From: Whalleya microplaca
Taxonomy: Eukaryota; Ascomycota; Sordariomycetes; Xylariales; Xylariaceae
Direction of reading: 5' to 3'
Assembly (NCBI GenBank): GCA_022497155.1
Contig: MU385757.1
Location: 124,001-188,000 of the forward strand
DNA length: 64,000 bases
The position numbers and the translations under genes are program-made. Shown here one piece after another: positions 35,583-46,580 of this stretch (position 1 is the first letter of the stretch; each line of letters starts with the position of its first letter). The notes beneath the pieces are model-generated. The model searched no databases, was not told the DNA's origin, and saw nothing but the letters and a program-made list of their open reading frames with translations.

Positions 35583-37244
35583 ATGAATCATTTCACTTCC
35601 GATGTCTTCTCTGCCCGGGTGCAGGAGCTCATGCAGCAGCACCATGTCCCCGGCCTCTCCGTCGCGGTGGTGCAGGGCGATGAGTGTGCCGCGAAAGGCT
35701 TCGGTCTCGCCGACGTAGAGACGTCTGAGCCGGTTACTGAAGACACGCTTTTCGACGTTGCATCGTCTTCCAAGTCGTTGACTGCCGCGGCCGTCGGCCT
35801 GCTGGTTGCAGACAACGACAAGTATCCAGAGGTGCAGTACGACGTCACGATGTCGAGCCTGCTGCCCGACGACTTCGTCATGTCCGATGTTCGCTACACA
35901 GAAGGGGTTACCATCGACGATGTCCTGGGCCACCGGACTGGCATGCCCGGCCACGACCTCTCATACATGAGCCCGCGAGCCGCGCAGCCAGATACACCGC
36001 GCACCGTGACACGGAACCTGCGCAACCTCGCCGTCGCAGCGCCTCTGCGCTCGCGCTACATCTACTGCAACATGATGTACACGGCGGCAACCCACCTGGT
36101 CGAAGTCAAGAGCCAGCAGACCTTCTCGACGTTCCTCCACGAGCGCTTCTTCGACCCGCTCGGGATGTCGTCGACGAGTCTGCAGCCCGCGCTCGCGCGC
36201 GAGAAGGGCCACGCCGAACGCCTCGCCACGGGGTACCACTGGGACAAGGGAAGCTATCTTCCCATCCCGATCCCGGACTGTCCCGAGGCCCAGGGCGCCG
36301 GGTCCATCATCACGAGTGCAACCGACTTCATCAAGTGGGTGAAGGCGCTGCTGCGTCTGGAGCACCCCATCAGTGAGAAGGTGTATCAGGGTCTCATCCG
36401 GCTGCGCAGCTTCCCCAATCCAGGAATGAGGAGACTCAAGCCCTTTACGTCCCCGACCTTCTACGCCGCGGGGTTGGAGGTCTATTATTACCGTGGACAT
36501 ATGGTCGTGGGCCATGACGGCTGTATATCCGGGTTTGGGAGCCGATTTTTCTTCCTTCCTGGGTCGGGGTTTGGCGCTGCCATCATGGGCAACTCCGGCG
36601 GGACGGGCGCTGTGGCCAATGCCGTGGTGAGGGACCTCTTGGATGTTGTGTTGGGTGTCCCGGAAGAGGAGAGGGCGACGGCAAAGAAGCAACCCGGAAA
36701 ACCCAAGAACAGTAAGCCTAAGAAGGCGCCTAGCACCAATGGCAAACCCAAAATGCCTATCCGGCCCAAGAATGAATCTGAAGGTGCAGCACAGGAGGGG
36801 ACCAAGGATGGGAAGCAGGAAGACAGACCAAAGAAGGAAGCAAAACAGGCCTCAGTAACGCCTAAAGCCTCGGCTAAACCTGGAGGAGACCAGAAGTCAA
36901 AAGGTAAGGAGAAAGCACCGCCACCGCCTCAGGAGACACCTCTGGACGCCTACGTTGGCACTTACTGGCACCCCGGATATCATGAGATGACCGTCGAAGT
37001 CAAAGATGATAAGCTGTTTATCGACGCCACAGATCGCTCATTTGGGTTCACGATTACGTTCGAGCATGTCTCTGACCAGAAAATCTATACAGCCCACTCA
37101 AGTGATATGTGGGAAGGCGGTGATCAAGCAGACAAAGCGGAATTCGTGTTTGAGGATGGTCGGGCAGTGAAAATGGGCTTGGACTTGGAAGATGGTATTA
37201 AGGAGTTGATTTGGTTTGAGCGCCAAGTCGCAAAGGATCCCTGA
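35583..37244 (+). CDS. Beta-lactamase/PBP-fold serine hydrolase, possibly cluster-associated
   Basis: A class C beta-lactamase-like serine hydrolase of 553 residues in one exon, starting MNHFTSDVFSARVQELM. The three active-site motifs are visible: SxxK as SSSK (about residues 61-64), YxN as YCN (about residue 160) and HxG as GHDG (about residue 312). Other family blocks are HHVPGLSVAVVQGD, VTIDDVLGHRTGMP and FDPLGMSSTS. After the catalytic domain comes a Lys/Pro-rich linker of about 90 residues (about 36658-36940) and then a C-terminal beta domain (YVGTYWHPGYHEMTVEVKDDKLF). No signal peptide is seen, so it is likely intracellular. Fungal relatives act as esterases, acyltransferases or peptidases on secondary metabolites; its place beside an ABC exporter and NRPS suggests a role on the peptide, but the substrate is unknown. 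Its stop is only 125 bases from the convergent transporter stop. Confidence 0.85.
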   Translation: MNHFTSDVFSARVQELMQQHHVPGLSVAVVQGDECAAKGFGLADVETSEPVTEDTLFDVASSSKSLTAAAVGLLVADNDKYPEVQYDVTMSSLLPDDFVMSDVRYTEGVTIDDVLGHRTGMPGHDLSYMSPRAAQPDTPRTVTRNLRNLAVAAPLRSRYIYCNMMYTAATHLVEVKSQQTFSTFLHERFFDPLGMSSTSLQPALAREKGHAERLATGYHWDKGSYLPIPIPDCPEAQGAGSIITSATDFIKWVKALLRLEHPISEKVYQGLIRLRSFPNPGMRRLKPFTSPTFYAAGLEVYYYRGHMVVGHDGCISGFGSRFFFLPGSGFGAAIMGNSGGTGAVANAVVRDLLDVVLGVPEEERATAKKQPGKPKNSKPKKAPSTNGKPKMPIRPKNESEGAAQEGTKDGKQEDRPKKEAKQASVTPKASAKPGGDQKSKGKEKAPPPPQETPLDAYVGTYWHPGYHEMTVEVKDDKLFIDATDRSFGFTITFEHVSDQKIYTAHSSDMWEGGDQADKAEFVFEDGRAVKMGLDLEDGIKELIWFERQVAKDP

Positions 37245-37368
37245 TCGGATGTAAGTGCTTAGGTGTTACATATAATAGCACTTTTATGTAGCAGTTTCCC
37301 AGGTCTAAACATATCATTCCGGTGGATTTATATACAAGTTTGCATGATTATTCGCAAACGAAGCAAGG

Positions 37369-40300
37369 TTACGCCGAACCGCCACTCATACTATCATACA
37401 GCTTTTTGAACGCCGAAGTAGGCACATCAAGCAGCTCCATCGGGTTGCCAACCTCTACAACACTTCCTTTATCCAGCACAACGACACGATCAAAATGCAG
37501 CACCGTATGCAGCTTGTGGGCAACAGACAGCAACGTGCAACCGCGGAACTCCTCGTCCACAACCCGCTGCATGAGCCCCTCCGTCTCAGCATCAACACTG
37601 CTCATAGCCTCGTCCATCACGACCACCTGGCCGGGCCTCACAGCAGCGCGTGCGAGACATAGCAGCTGCCGCTGGCCGTGGCTGAGCGTCTCCTCTTCCA
37701 TGTCTCCGTCCAGCAGCTCGTCTTCTCCTCCGCGGGCCTCGGCCAGCTGCTCCCAGAGCCCCACGGTGCGGAGGACGCTTTCAATGCGCGTGTCCTCGGC
37801 GCGGTGGAAGGGGTCCATGTTCTCGCGCAGGGTGCCGTGGAGGAAGAAAGGTTCCTGCGAGACCGTCGTGATGTGACGGCGGACTTCTTCCCTTGAGAGG
37901 GTACTGATGTCGACGCCATCGACGGTTATGGTGCCTGCGTCGAGGTCGAGGAGGCGCAGGAGGGTCGAGACGAGGGTCGATTTACCACTGGGTTCCACAA
38001 CATTAGTAAGTGTCTTTCTTGAGAGAGGGTGGTAAGGTAAAGACATACCTGCCCGATCGGCCACAGATAGCAACCTTCTCACCAGGCCTAACCGCCAAGC
38101 TGACCTGCTTGAGCGTGGGCTCGGGAGAGGCGTCATATGAAGCCTCGACACCTTGAAACGCCACGGCCCCATTCCTGGGCCAGTTATCATCCACGGCACC
38201 ATCCTCACCGTCCCGGTTCTCGTCCTGAACGCTAAGTACATACGAGCGGATTCTACTCACGGCACCCACAGCCGTCTCAACTTGTGTCCACTCCTGCACC
38301 AGTAGCTGCAGCGTCGTGCTGAACGTGACGACATTAAACAATGACACGCCCAGAAACCCCGTGGCCCCAGAGGAGACATTCGTCGCCAGCGCCACGAGCA
38401 GCACGGCCAGGCCCGCCACGAACAGGTCCAGCACGAGCGTCAGCCACCGCTGGATGCACCACATGAGGTAGTAGGGGCGCTGCGAGGTATCTAGCGCGGC
38501 GCGGTTTCGGGTGCTGTACTGCTCCGTCCAGCCATAGGCGCGGATGCAGGCTACGCCGGACAGGGTCTCGAGGAAGTGCGAGAACAGCGGCGCCTTGGCC
38601 TCGATGTCGAGAAGCCGCAGCTGCCGCGACGTGCGCAGGTAGAAGAACTGGATCAGCGCGAGGCACACCAGGCACAGCGGGATGGCGATCGAGGCGTAGC
38701 CCGAGCCGATGAAGACCAGGATGCCGGAGAAGATGGCGCTGAGGAACTGGAAGACCGTCTGGTCGGCGGCTTTGGGCAGGTCATTGTCTATTAATTCTAG
38801 ATCTTGACTGAATCTGTATTTTTCGGGGTGTTAGTTTCGGATTAAACGAACATGAAGAGGACGTTGAGGTAGACAAACCTGTTGATCGTGTTACCGGCGT
38901 CGGTTGATGTCAGAAAGGAAGTTTTTGCTCTGTCTTACTGTTAGCGTATCGACGGAAGGATATAACTCATGAAGAGGAATAATATAAGTCATAGAAAATA
39001 ATAATAGAAACTATAAAGGAACCAGGGTTACATACCGCATGGTCGTCGTCAATAATAGCTCGTGAAACTTCCTCGCAGTCTCGGGAACAACTCTTAGGTT
39101 GAACACGCAATCCGCCAAGGCGCAACCCAACATAGTCACTCCGGCGAGGGCGCCATAGACGCCAAGATAGTAGCCAATATACTGATTCGGGTATTTCTCA
39201 TTCGAATCAGTCCAGAGCTGCAGCCACACCGCTGCACAACAGATTGGTCAGTTGTTGATCTTTCTAATGATAACCAGCAGGCTAACTCACAAGGGAAAAG
39301 AACTCCAAACACGAATGTGGCGCATGCAGCGAGGTAGACCGCAATCTTTCCCCAACCGGCAACTTTGGCGTAGTAGGCATAGATCTTCATGTCGCCTGTT
39401 CTGCGTGCTGCATCAGCCTTGTCAAACTCAAGCATCTCCAGCTCCTCCCGAGCTTCGTCACCCAACTCCAGCTCGGGCCGGGATGTCGTGGCCAGCGGCT
39501 GGTCTGTGGATTGCTGCAGATGCTGCCAGTTACCAGCGGCGGATAGACTTTCCCATGTGCCCTGTTGCGCCACTTTGCCCTCGTCGAGGATGACGATGTG
39601 GTCTGCGTACTGGAGATGAGACGCTTCGTTGAGTTAGTATAGGTGGAGCTCGTGCCAATAAGACATAGGAAATGGAGCGGGAGGAGCAAGTACCTGAGTT
39701 TGTAGCCAGCACAACCGTCGTCCCCAGCTGCTTCAACAGGCCAGTAGGCCCAAATACAGCGTCCAGGATTCTTCGCTCCGTAGTCCGGTCCAGACCCGTT
39801 AGCACATCATCCAGTATCATGACAGGGTTTCTCGAATACAGCGCTCGAGCAAATGATACGCGCATCTGCTGTCCGCCGCTCAGCCGCGATCCACTGGTGC
39901 CCGTGTTTGTCTCGTCACCCAGCGGCAACTCCTTGAAGTCTGCAGTGAGAGCACATGCGCGTGTGACAGTGTCGTACCATGGCTGCTCCCATGCCGACAG
40001 GCCGGTGATGTTGCTCCGGATAGTTCCCCAGATGATCCACGGCGACTGTGGACAGAATGCGGCCCTGGAAAATGCCGTAGACACTGAGCCTGTTTTTGCT
40101 GCTAGCTCGCCGAGCAGGAGCTTGAGAACGGTGGACTTGCCTGACCCGACGGGCCCAAAGATGACTGTTGTCTTGCCTTGTGGGACGTCGAATGTCAGGT
40201 CTTTAAGGATGCTGGGGCCATCTTGTGAGTAGCCAGCAGAGGCATCGTTAAGTATCGCGGCAGTTGTGGAGTTGTCCATGCTGGAATTCAATTCTTTCAG

Positions 40301-42502
40301 GGACACCACACTATGATGCCCTGATTCCGACTCCTGTGACGAGGAGGAATCAAAGGCCAATGGCTTCACACTACCAGGACTGATTCTGTGATCTTCTCGC
40401 TCATCTGACATCAGATATTGCTGGATGCGGTTGAACGAGTTCACTACAGTCTGAATGTGCTCAAGGCCGTCGACAACGTGTATCAACGGCTGGTTCAGCA
40501 GTTCGAACAGACTTAGCGCAGCAAAAGCAACAGACGATGACAGGGTCTCTGTGTTTCTGGCCCTCGCAAGAAGAATATAGACTCCAAAACCCCACACGGG
40601 AGCCAACGCTGAACCTGCATAGTCTAATAAAGTACATTAGTAGACCTTCAATTGGGGATTATCACGGTGTAGCGAAAGCTCACTTACACGATATGGTAAC
40701 GAAAATGTTCAGAGCTCGATAGCGAAATGAGGCGCGAATCTCAGACGATCTCAAGTCTCGGACTTTGGAGCCTACCATCTCAGCCAGACCTGTCATCTTG
40801 ACGGCTTTCATAGCGCCGAGCGCCTTGGCCGTCACAGCTAGACGCTCTTCTATGGCCTCGAGCCACGGAATCTGCGCATCACCTGCGAGTTTGGCAAGTG
40901 GCAGACCTGCAGCCAGACAGACTGATTTATGCATCAGCAAGTTGAAATAGGCACTATAATAAGTTACGGATGTGCCAACTTACCCACAATCCATAAGATA
41001 GCTCCCACCATAGCCACCCCTAACAGCCTGTATAGAAGCCACAGAGCGATGGCAATCTCCACGAAGCTAGCATACACCTCATGCAAGAGGGGCATGCTAT
41101 GTCCGATACGATCAATGTCAGCGCTCATCAACGTGATTGCCTCAGCATCAGCGATTGCCGAAGAGTTTATATGCAGCGTCTTTCCGTAGATGAGAGTAAT
41201 TAGACTGCCACGGAACATGGTAAGAACGCGATACGTCTTATGCTGGTATACGGCGTATGATATCTAGAACAAGTGAGCAAAGGGACTCCTGCCTAGACGC
41301 AATTAGGGGCAGACGTACAGCAATGCCGATGTACACTATACCATAAGCTGCTACTAATCCGTATGCTGTGGATTTTGCTTCGAGGTGGTTGGGTTCCGCG
41401 ACAAAATCGAGCACTGTCTCGACTAGAAACGGCTGTGCAAATAGAAAGCCCATGTAGGCGAGGCGCGGCAAGACACCAGCCAGGAGATTCCACCTATAGT
41501 GCAATAAAAAGGCCCAGAGAAGGGCGTTGTCGTCCGATTTATCCGCTAGGAGGAAAAGAAGCGAATCAGCCATCGGGTCTGTTTGAATTGCGAGGATTTC
41601 TATATCTAGGTACATACCTCTTTCCCAAGATTCCATTAGCCGCGATGGTCCGGACGCAGCCAGCAGTTCCTCATCGAGCGCGCTCAGCCCGTCAACGGTC
41701 AGATATGCGCGGAATCCATCGACGAAAAGGCGGTTGAGCCAGATGAACAACGCGCGGTTGTACACCCCACCCGTGGCTTCCGGGGAGGCATTCTGCCACC
41801 GCGGGCGAATAAGTGAGCGTTTCTCCGAGATTTCTAGGAGAAGTAGAACAAGCTTGGTCAAGAGGCTGGCGAGAAAGACGGCGGCGACGGTATGGCCGCC
41901 TGAGATGAAGAACAAGGTGCGGGTACGCGCAATGTCAAGAAGTAGAGATATGCCTAGATAAACGGATACTACCGTCGATGGACGGACAGAGCGGGTATGC
42001 TCTAGGTAGGAGACGACCCAGAGGATTAGATATCCGGCGATAGTGAGGGCCAAGCAGGTGATTGTCAGCCTGGTTTTGGTGACACCCTGATCTGTCCATA
42101 GTACCAAGAGGACGACTTGCAGAGCGACATATACAGCGAAGAACAGCTTTTGAATGATCAGTCACAGGTTAAACAATTTTCAATGACCCAGGAAACGACA
42201 GTACCGTCTTTACTGCCAGAGGCCATGATCTCCTGACTTTGGCAGTCTCGCCGCTGAGAATAAAAAGGCGCTGAAAAGCCCATATGACTAAACTTTGCGT
42301 CAGAATACGACTTAACTGTGAAATTCCCGACGATACTAGAAGCAAAAGTCGTATAGTTACCTGCAACTCCTAGTGGTAAGATGGTAAGGATACTCTCCTC
42401 GAAGAGCAGTGTGAAGTCGAAGCCTGCGAGACAGGAGGTAGCCACAACGGGACCAAAAGCATCCTCGACGGCCGAGGAGCATGGAGCAGAAAGAGCCGTC
42501 AT
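37369..42502 (-). CDS. ABCC-type (MRP) multidrug/peptide exporter
   Basis: A full ABC transporter of about 1459 residues. Exons on the minus strand: 42502-42361, 42287-42205, 42146-41618, 41545-41319, 41263-40984, 40921-40688, 40614-39694, 39623-39291, 39231-39036, 38929-38879, 38813-38049 and 37987-37369; every junction keeps phase. An N-terminal TMD0 region is present ([17 protein letters not shown] onward), then TMD1, NBD1, TMD2 and NBD2. NBD1 has Walker [10 protein letters not shown], signature LSGGQ and Walker B VMILDD, with Asp in place of the catalytic Glu, as is common in ABCC proteins. NBD2 has Walker A split by the last intron (GRSG-SGKST), signature LSHGQ and Walker B VVVMDEA with the Glu kept. 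So ATP hydrolysis should be mainly in site 2. It is divergent from the NRPS and likely exports its product or gives self-protection. Confidence 0.92.
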
Positions 42503-42896
42503 GGTTGGAGCGTTGTTTCAGCAAGAACGATTGTCGATGATTCTCTCTTTAGTGGAGTGAGAGACGTTGACATTTGGGCATTTGACCAAGTTGTCTCGAG
42601 CAGCAGCGAGAGCCAGATTACTAACGAGAGTACATACTTGAGTGGCAAAGAAAGGGAGCAAGGAACACATTGACGTGATTGAATCCACGAAAGCATCATC
42701 CATCAATGGCAGCGTGAGAACTTCGTAAGCCTTGCGCCATCTACGTATTACGGCATTCAGCCTGGGGGTGGAGTCAAATCAATTAATAGCATAATTAGAC
42801 GTCTTAATGACAGCTTATACCTAATAAGCTTATTTGTTCCATAGCATAAAGTAGAGTTCTGACACTTCTTTAAATAAGTTGTCAGAAACTAGCTGC

Positions 42897-42972
42897 GGCT
42901 GAGCTTATAGAGCGAGTTAGGCTCGATTCCGAACATCGCCATTGGTATTCGCTCTATTAGCTCATTTGAATC
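42897..42972 (+). repeat. Right arm of a long-range inverted repeat
   Basis: Plus-strand partner of 35371-35444. Together the arms enclose exactly the serine hydrolase and the ABCC exporter. The segment contains GGCTCGATTCC, which resembles a tRNA B-box, but no tRNA can be folded. Confidence 0.75.
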
Positions 42973-43309
42973 CTGCCGCAATCCCCATCCCGCGAGCCTG
43001 TAACAGTATAGCCCTCTTGAATAGGCAGGTCTCGAAGCAGCTGTGGCTATAGGGTATTCCTGAGCATCCTCCCCGTATATTAAAATTTCTGGGTCGCCTT
43101 ATTACCTATTACGTACGAAGAATACCGAAAAAAGCTGTCCACGTAAGGTCGGTCTCAACCGAGCGAATGAAAATTCTCCGAGTATGGTGTCACGTTGCGC
43201 AAATAAGCTTTTCAGGGTAGTATGCGGCCGAACCTGGAGCTGAGGTCCGGCTTTTCAGTCAGGCACAGCTTCGCCTTCACGCGCCGCACGCCTTTTCTCG
43301 GCTGCGAGG

Positions 43310-43840
43310 TAAGATGACATGGCGGACTTCAGAAGGACTCCGGACGCGGTCTTGTGCAATATTATATGTTCCCTCAACCACCTCTCTTTCGGCGCATAAC
43401 TAAAATAGACATTTTTGTAGATTATTTATGAAAGGAACTCGCGTACGTAATAATTTAACGTAATAAAGCTATATAGACCGACTATAAACTTCTATCAACA
43501 AGCTACTAATATGAAGAGCAAGGCTGAGATATTCCGAGCCGTGTTTCTATTTTTAATGAAATATTCGCAAATATCGCGGTCCCGAGATGATCTGGCATAA
43601 CGGACTCCAGACGGAGATAAGATCTTGTACAATATAATGTGTTCTCTTAACCACGTCTCCTTCGCCGCTTAACCAAACAGGACAACTCCTATGGAGTATA
43701 TATCAAAGGATCTCACGCATATAATATTTTAACGTAATAGTGCTTTATAGACCCACTATAACTTGTTGTCAATAAGCTGCTGATATGAGCGACAAGGCTG
43801 AGACGTCTCAGCTCGTATTACTGATTTCTAATGGGATATC
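43310..43840. repeat. Two degenerate direct repeats, period about 273 bases
   Basis: Copy one (about 43310-43575) and copy two (about 43585-43840) share blocks in the same order: CTTGTRCAATAT (43351 and 43624), CTCAACCAC / CTTAACCAC, ATTTAACGTAATA / TTTTAACGTAATA, then ATAGACC-ACTATAA, TCAAYAAGCTRCTRATATGA and CAAGGCTGAGA. Many differences are C/T or G/A transitions, as expected for RIP or plain decay. No reading frame survives. Confidence 0.7.
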
Positions 43841-44593
43841 TCAAAGGAAATTCAATACTGTATCCTCTATAGGCTACCACTGTGAATTGACTCCACAGCT
43901 GAGCACAAAATACCCGGTTTTCTGGAATATGGACTTACGAACCTACGCGTGGAGCACGTTTCTTACGTCCTTCTTTGCATGTTTGGTAGATCTCTAAGCT
44001 ACGGAATAGGAAAAATATCTAGTTAGTTTACAGAAACTGGGGATGTCGTCGCCGCTTAGCCTATAGGAATAGCTCGGCGATGGCTCGAACCCGAAGGAAT
44101 CGTATGACGTGCGAAATTTGTTAATTAAGTCTATTTGGGGTTGCAGAGGGCAGACTTTACGCCCTCGAGCCATATACTGCGTCCAGCATCTCGCTTATAC
44201 ATATTGGTAATAGGCTGGGTAATTGCTTCGCCATGTCGGAGTCAAGGCAAATATGTAGGTACATCTCGTATCATATAAGAGTAGCGGACTATCTTGGCAC
44301 TCCTGTCTATCCAAGCTCTACGTGTAAAGGCTGAAACACTACATGAATATCGGCTCAAGTCCCATTCGTTAATCCAACGAAGAATACTGTATTATTATAT
44401 GTTATAACTTACCTCTTTGTAACAAAACGTCCCATCAAACACTATTGTAACCCTTTGGACTAGACACGTCGATAGCCTTCATACACACGTCTGCTCTCTC
44501 TACTCAAGTAATACCCCTGAGTATCATTCTAGACATCTTTAGTTTCGTAACAACGTCGAAACCACAAAGGCTAAACATAACCTATTCGTCACG

Positions 44594-46580
44594 ATGTCCG
44601 ACATAAGAAACTTACCCCTATCTAGCGTTGAAGTCGCTAGCGATGCCGATCTCCGCAAAATCTGGGGTTGGAATGCCACTCTCCCCAAGGCATCGACTAC
44701 CAGCATCCACGAGCTCATTGCTCAGAGAGTGCAAAAACAGCCAAACGCCCTGGCTGTGAATGCCTGGGATGGTGACTGGACCTACAGGCAGCTTGATGAG
44801 ATCTCGACGCACCTCGCCCGCCGCCTGATCCAAGAGAATGGCATCGGGCCTAAGACTATCGTTCCCCTGCTGTTCGAGAAGTCGAGATGGACTTCGGTGG
44901 CAGCTCTGGCCGTAATGAAGGCCGGTGGAGCATCGGTCGCTCTCGACATCAGCCAGCCAGAGGAACGCTGGCTTTCGATTGTTGACCAAGCGAGCCCGGA
45001 TATCATACTGAGCTCATCATCCATGCAAGAGCAGGCCACGCGGCTGGCCAGGGTCTGCCAGGCCAGAATCCAGGTCGTCGACGAGAGGAACCTCCAAACA
45101 ACGGTGATGCGCGGGACGAGGGTAAAACCGCCCCCTTTGCCAGCCGTCAGACCCGACGACTGGCTCTACCTTGTCTTCACGTCGGGGAGTACCGGCCAAC
45201 CCAAGGGCGTCATTATAACGCACGGCAACTTTAGCAGCGCGATCAAACACCAACAACAGGCACACGGCTTCGAAGAGGGGCCGGTATGCCGAGTATACGA
45301 CTTTGCGTCCTACGCATTTGACGTCAGTTGGTCTAATATTTTACATACACTTACCTGTGGTGGGACACTGTGTGTCCCGTCCGAGATCGAAAGAAAAAAC
45401 GACTTAGTTGCGTCAATTAAGCGCTTCGGTACTACACATCTTGATATTACACCTTCTATTGCGCGTCTGATCCCTGATTCGACTTTAAGAGGATTAAAGA
45501 CGATGGTGTTAGGCGGGGAGAGCTTGCCTGCAGACTGTGCTGAGCGCTGGTCGAGCCTTGTTACAGTGAAGAATCCGTTTGGGCCGAGTGAGTGCACGCC
45601 TACTGCTACTATAGCTACTATCCAGCCTGGTACCGCGTTTAAAGGTACCATTGGCCGGGGCCTGGGCGTAAATGCCTGGGTCGTCGATGCGGAGAATGCG
45701 GATTCGCTGGTTCCGGTAGGCAGCGTCGGCGAGTTGTGGCTGGAAGGTCCGCTTGTAGGAGCTGGTTATCTCGGCGATGCAGCCAAGACGGCCGCCGCCT
45801 TTGTGGAGAACCCATCCTGGTTGCGGCGCGGCCTCGTCTTGGCCGGCTACCATGGCCGCCGCGGCCGACTGTATAAGACGGGTGATCTCGTCCGCTACGA
45901 CGGCGAAGATGGCAGCCTGATCTTTGTTGGGCGCAAGGATACGCAGGTCAAAATAAACGGCCAGCGGGTCGAGCTCGGCGAGGTTGAACATCATGTCAAG
46001 GCTGCTCTGCCTGAGGCGATGGATGTTAGGCAAGTGGTGGCGGAAGTAGTCGTTCCTACGCAAAGCTCTAAGGCTGTTCTTGTCGCCTGCTTGGAGATGG
46101 GCGACAGACCTGCGAAAGAGTGGTCCGCCCTCATCAAGGAGATGACACCCGGGTTATACACACAACTTAGGGCTCAAGTTCCCGCCTACATGATCCCTTC
46201 GGCGTACATACCACTGGCATCATTTCCCCTGACACCGACGGGTAAGACGGATCGTAGAAGATTACGAGGTCTCGCCGAGAAACTATCATTGGCCATGGAT
46301 GGATTGGGGAGCGAGAATAGGAGTGCTCCCCTTCAGCCAACCACTCAACTCGAGGCAGACCTCCTGAAGCTTTGGGAATCCGTGCTCGGCATGCAGTCCG
46401 GCGTGATGGGCATCGATGACAGTTTCTTGAGGTTAGGAGGCGACTCTATTGCAGCCATGAAGCTAGTAGGAGCTGCTCGTGAGATGAATATCGATCTGAC
46501 CGTGGCTGACATTTTCATGCACCCTCAACTTCAAGACATGGCCAAGGTAGCCCGTACTGTAGCAAGCGATAATGAACAGC
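44594..46580 (+). other. NRPS loading module: A1-T1
   Basis: A1 has FTSGSTGQPKG (about 45175), YDFASYAFDVSW, NPFGPSECTP, YKTGDLVRY, GRKDTQVKINGQRVELGE and PTGKTDRRRL, so all core motifs are present. T1 is LGGDSIAAM with the phosphopantetheine serine at 46445. Aligning by hand to the GrsA pocket gives the residue set D-V-S-D-V-G-P-P-T-K, which I cannot link to a known substrate. Confidence 0.9.

Larger units (their letters stand above)
42503..44593. promoter_or_regulatory. Divergent promoter region between ABCC exporter and NRPS
   Basis: 2.1 kb without a supportable gene. It contains the right arm of the long-range inverted repeat, two degenerate direct repeats of about 270 bases, and a weaker relative of the inverted-repeat sequence at about 44030-44105. 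The short frames inside (for example 43785-43997) lie in repeat DNA. Co-regulation of exporter and NRPS from here is inferred from the divergent layout. Confidence 0.55.

Noticed and set aside
42897..42972. tRNA gene suggested by GGCTCGATTCC
   Set aside because: A-box-like and B-box-like words are too close and no cloverleaf can be drawn; the copy at 35 kb is equally unfoldable.
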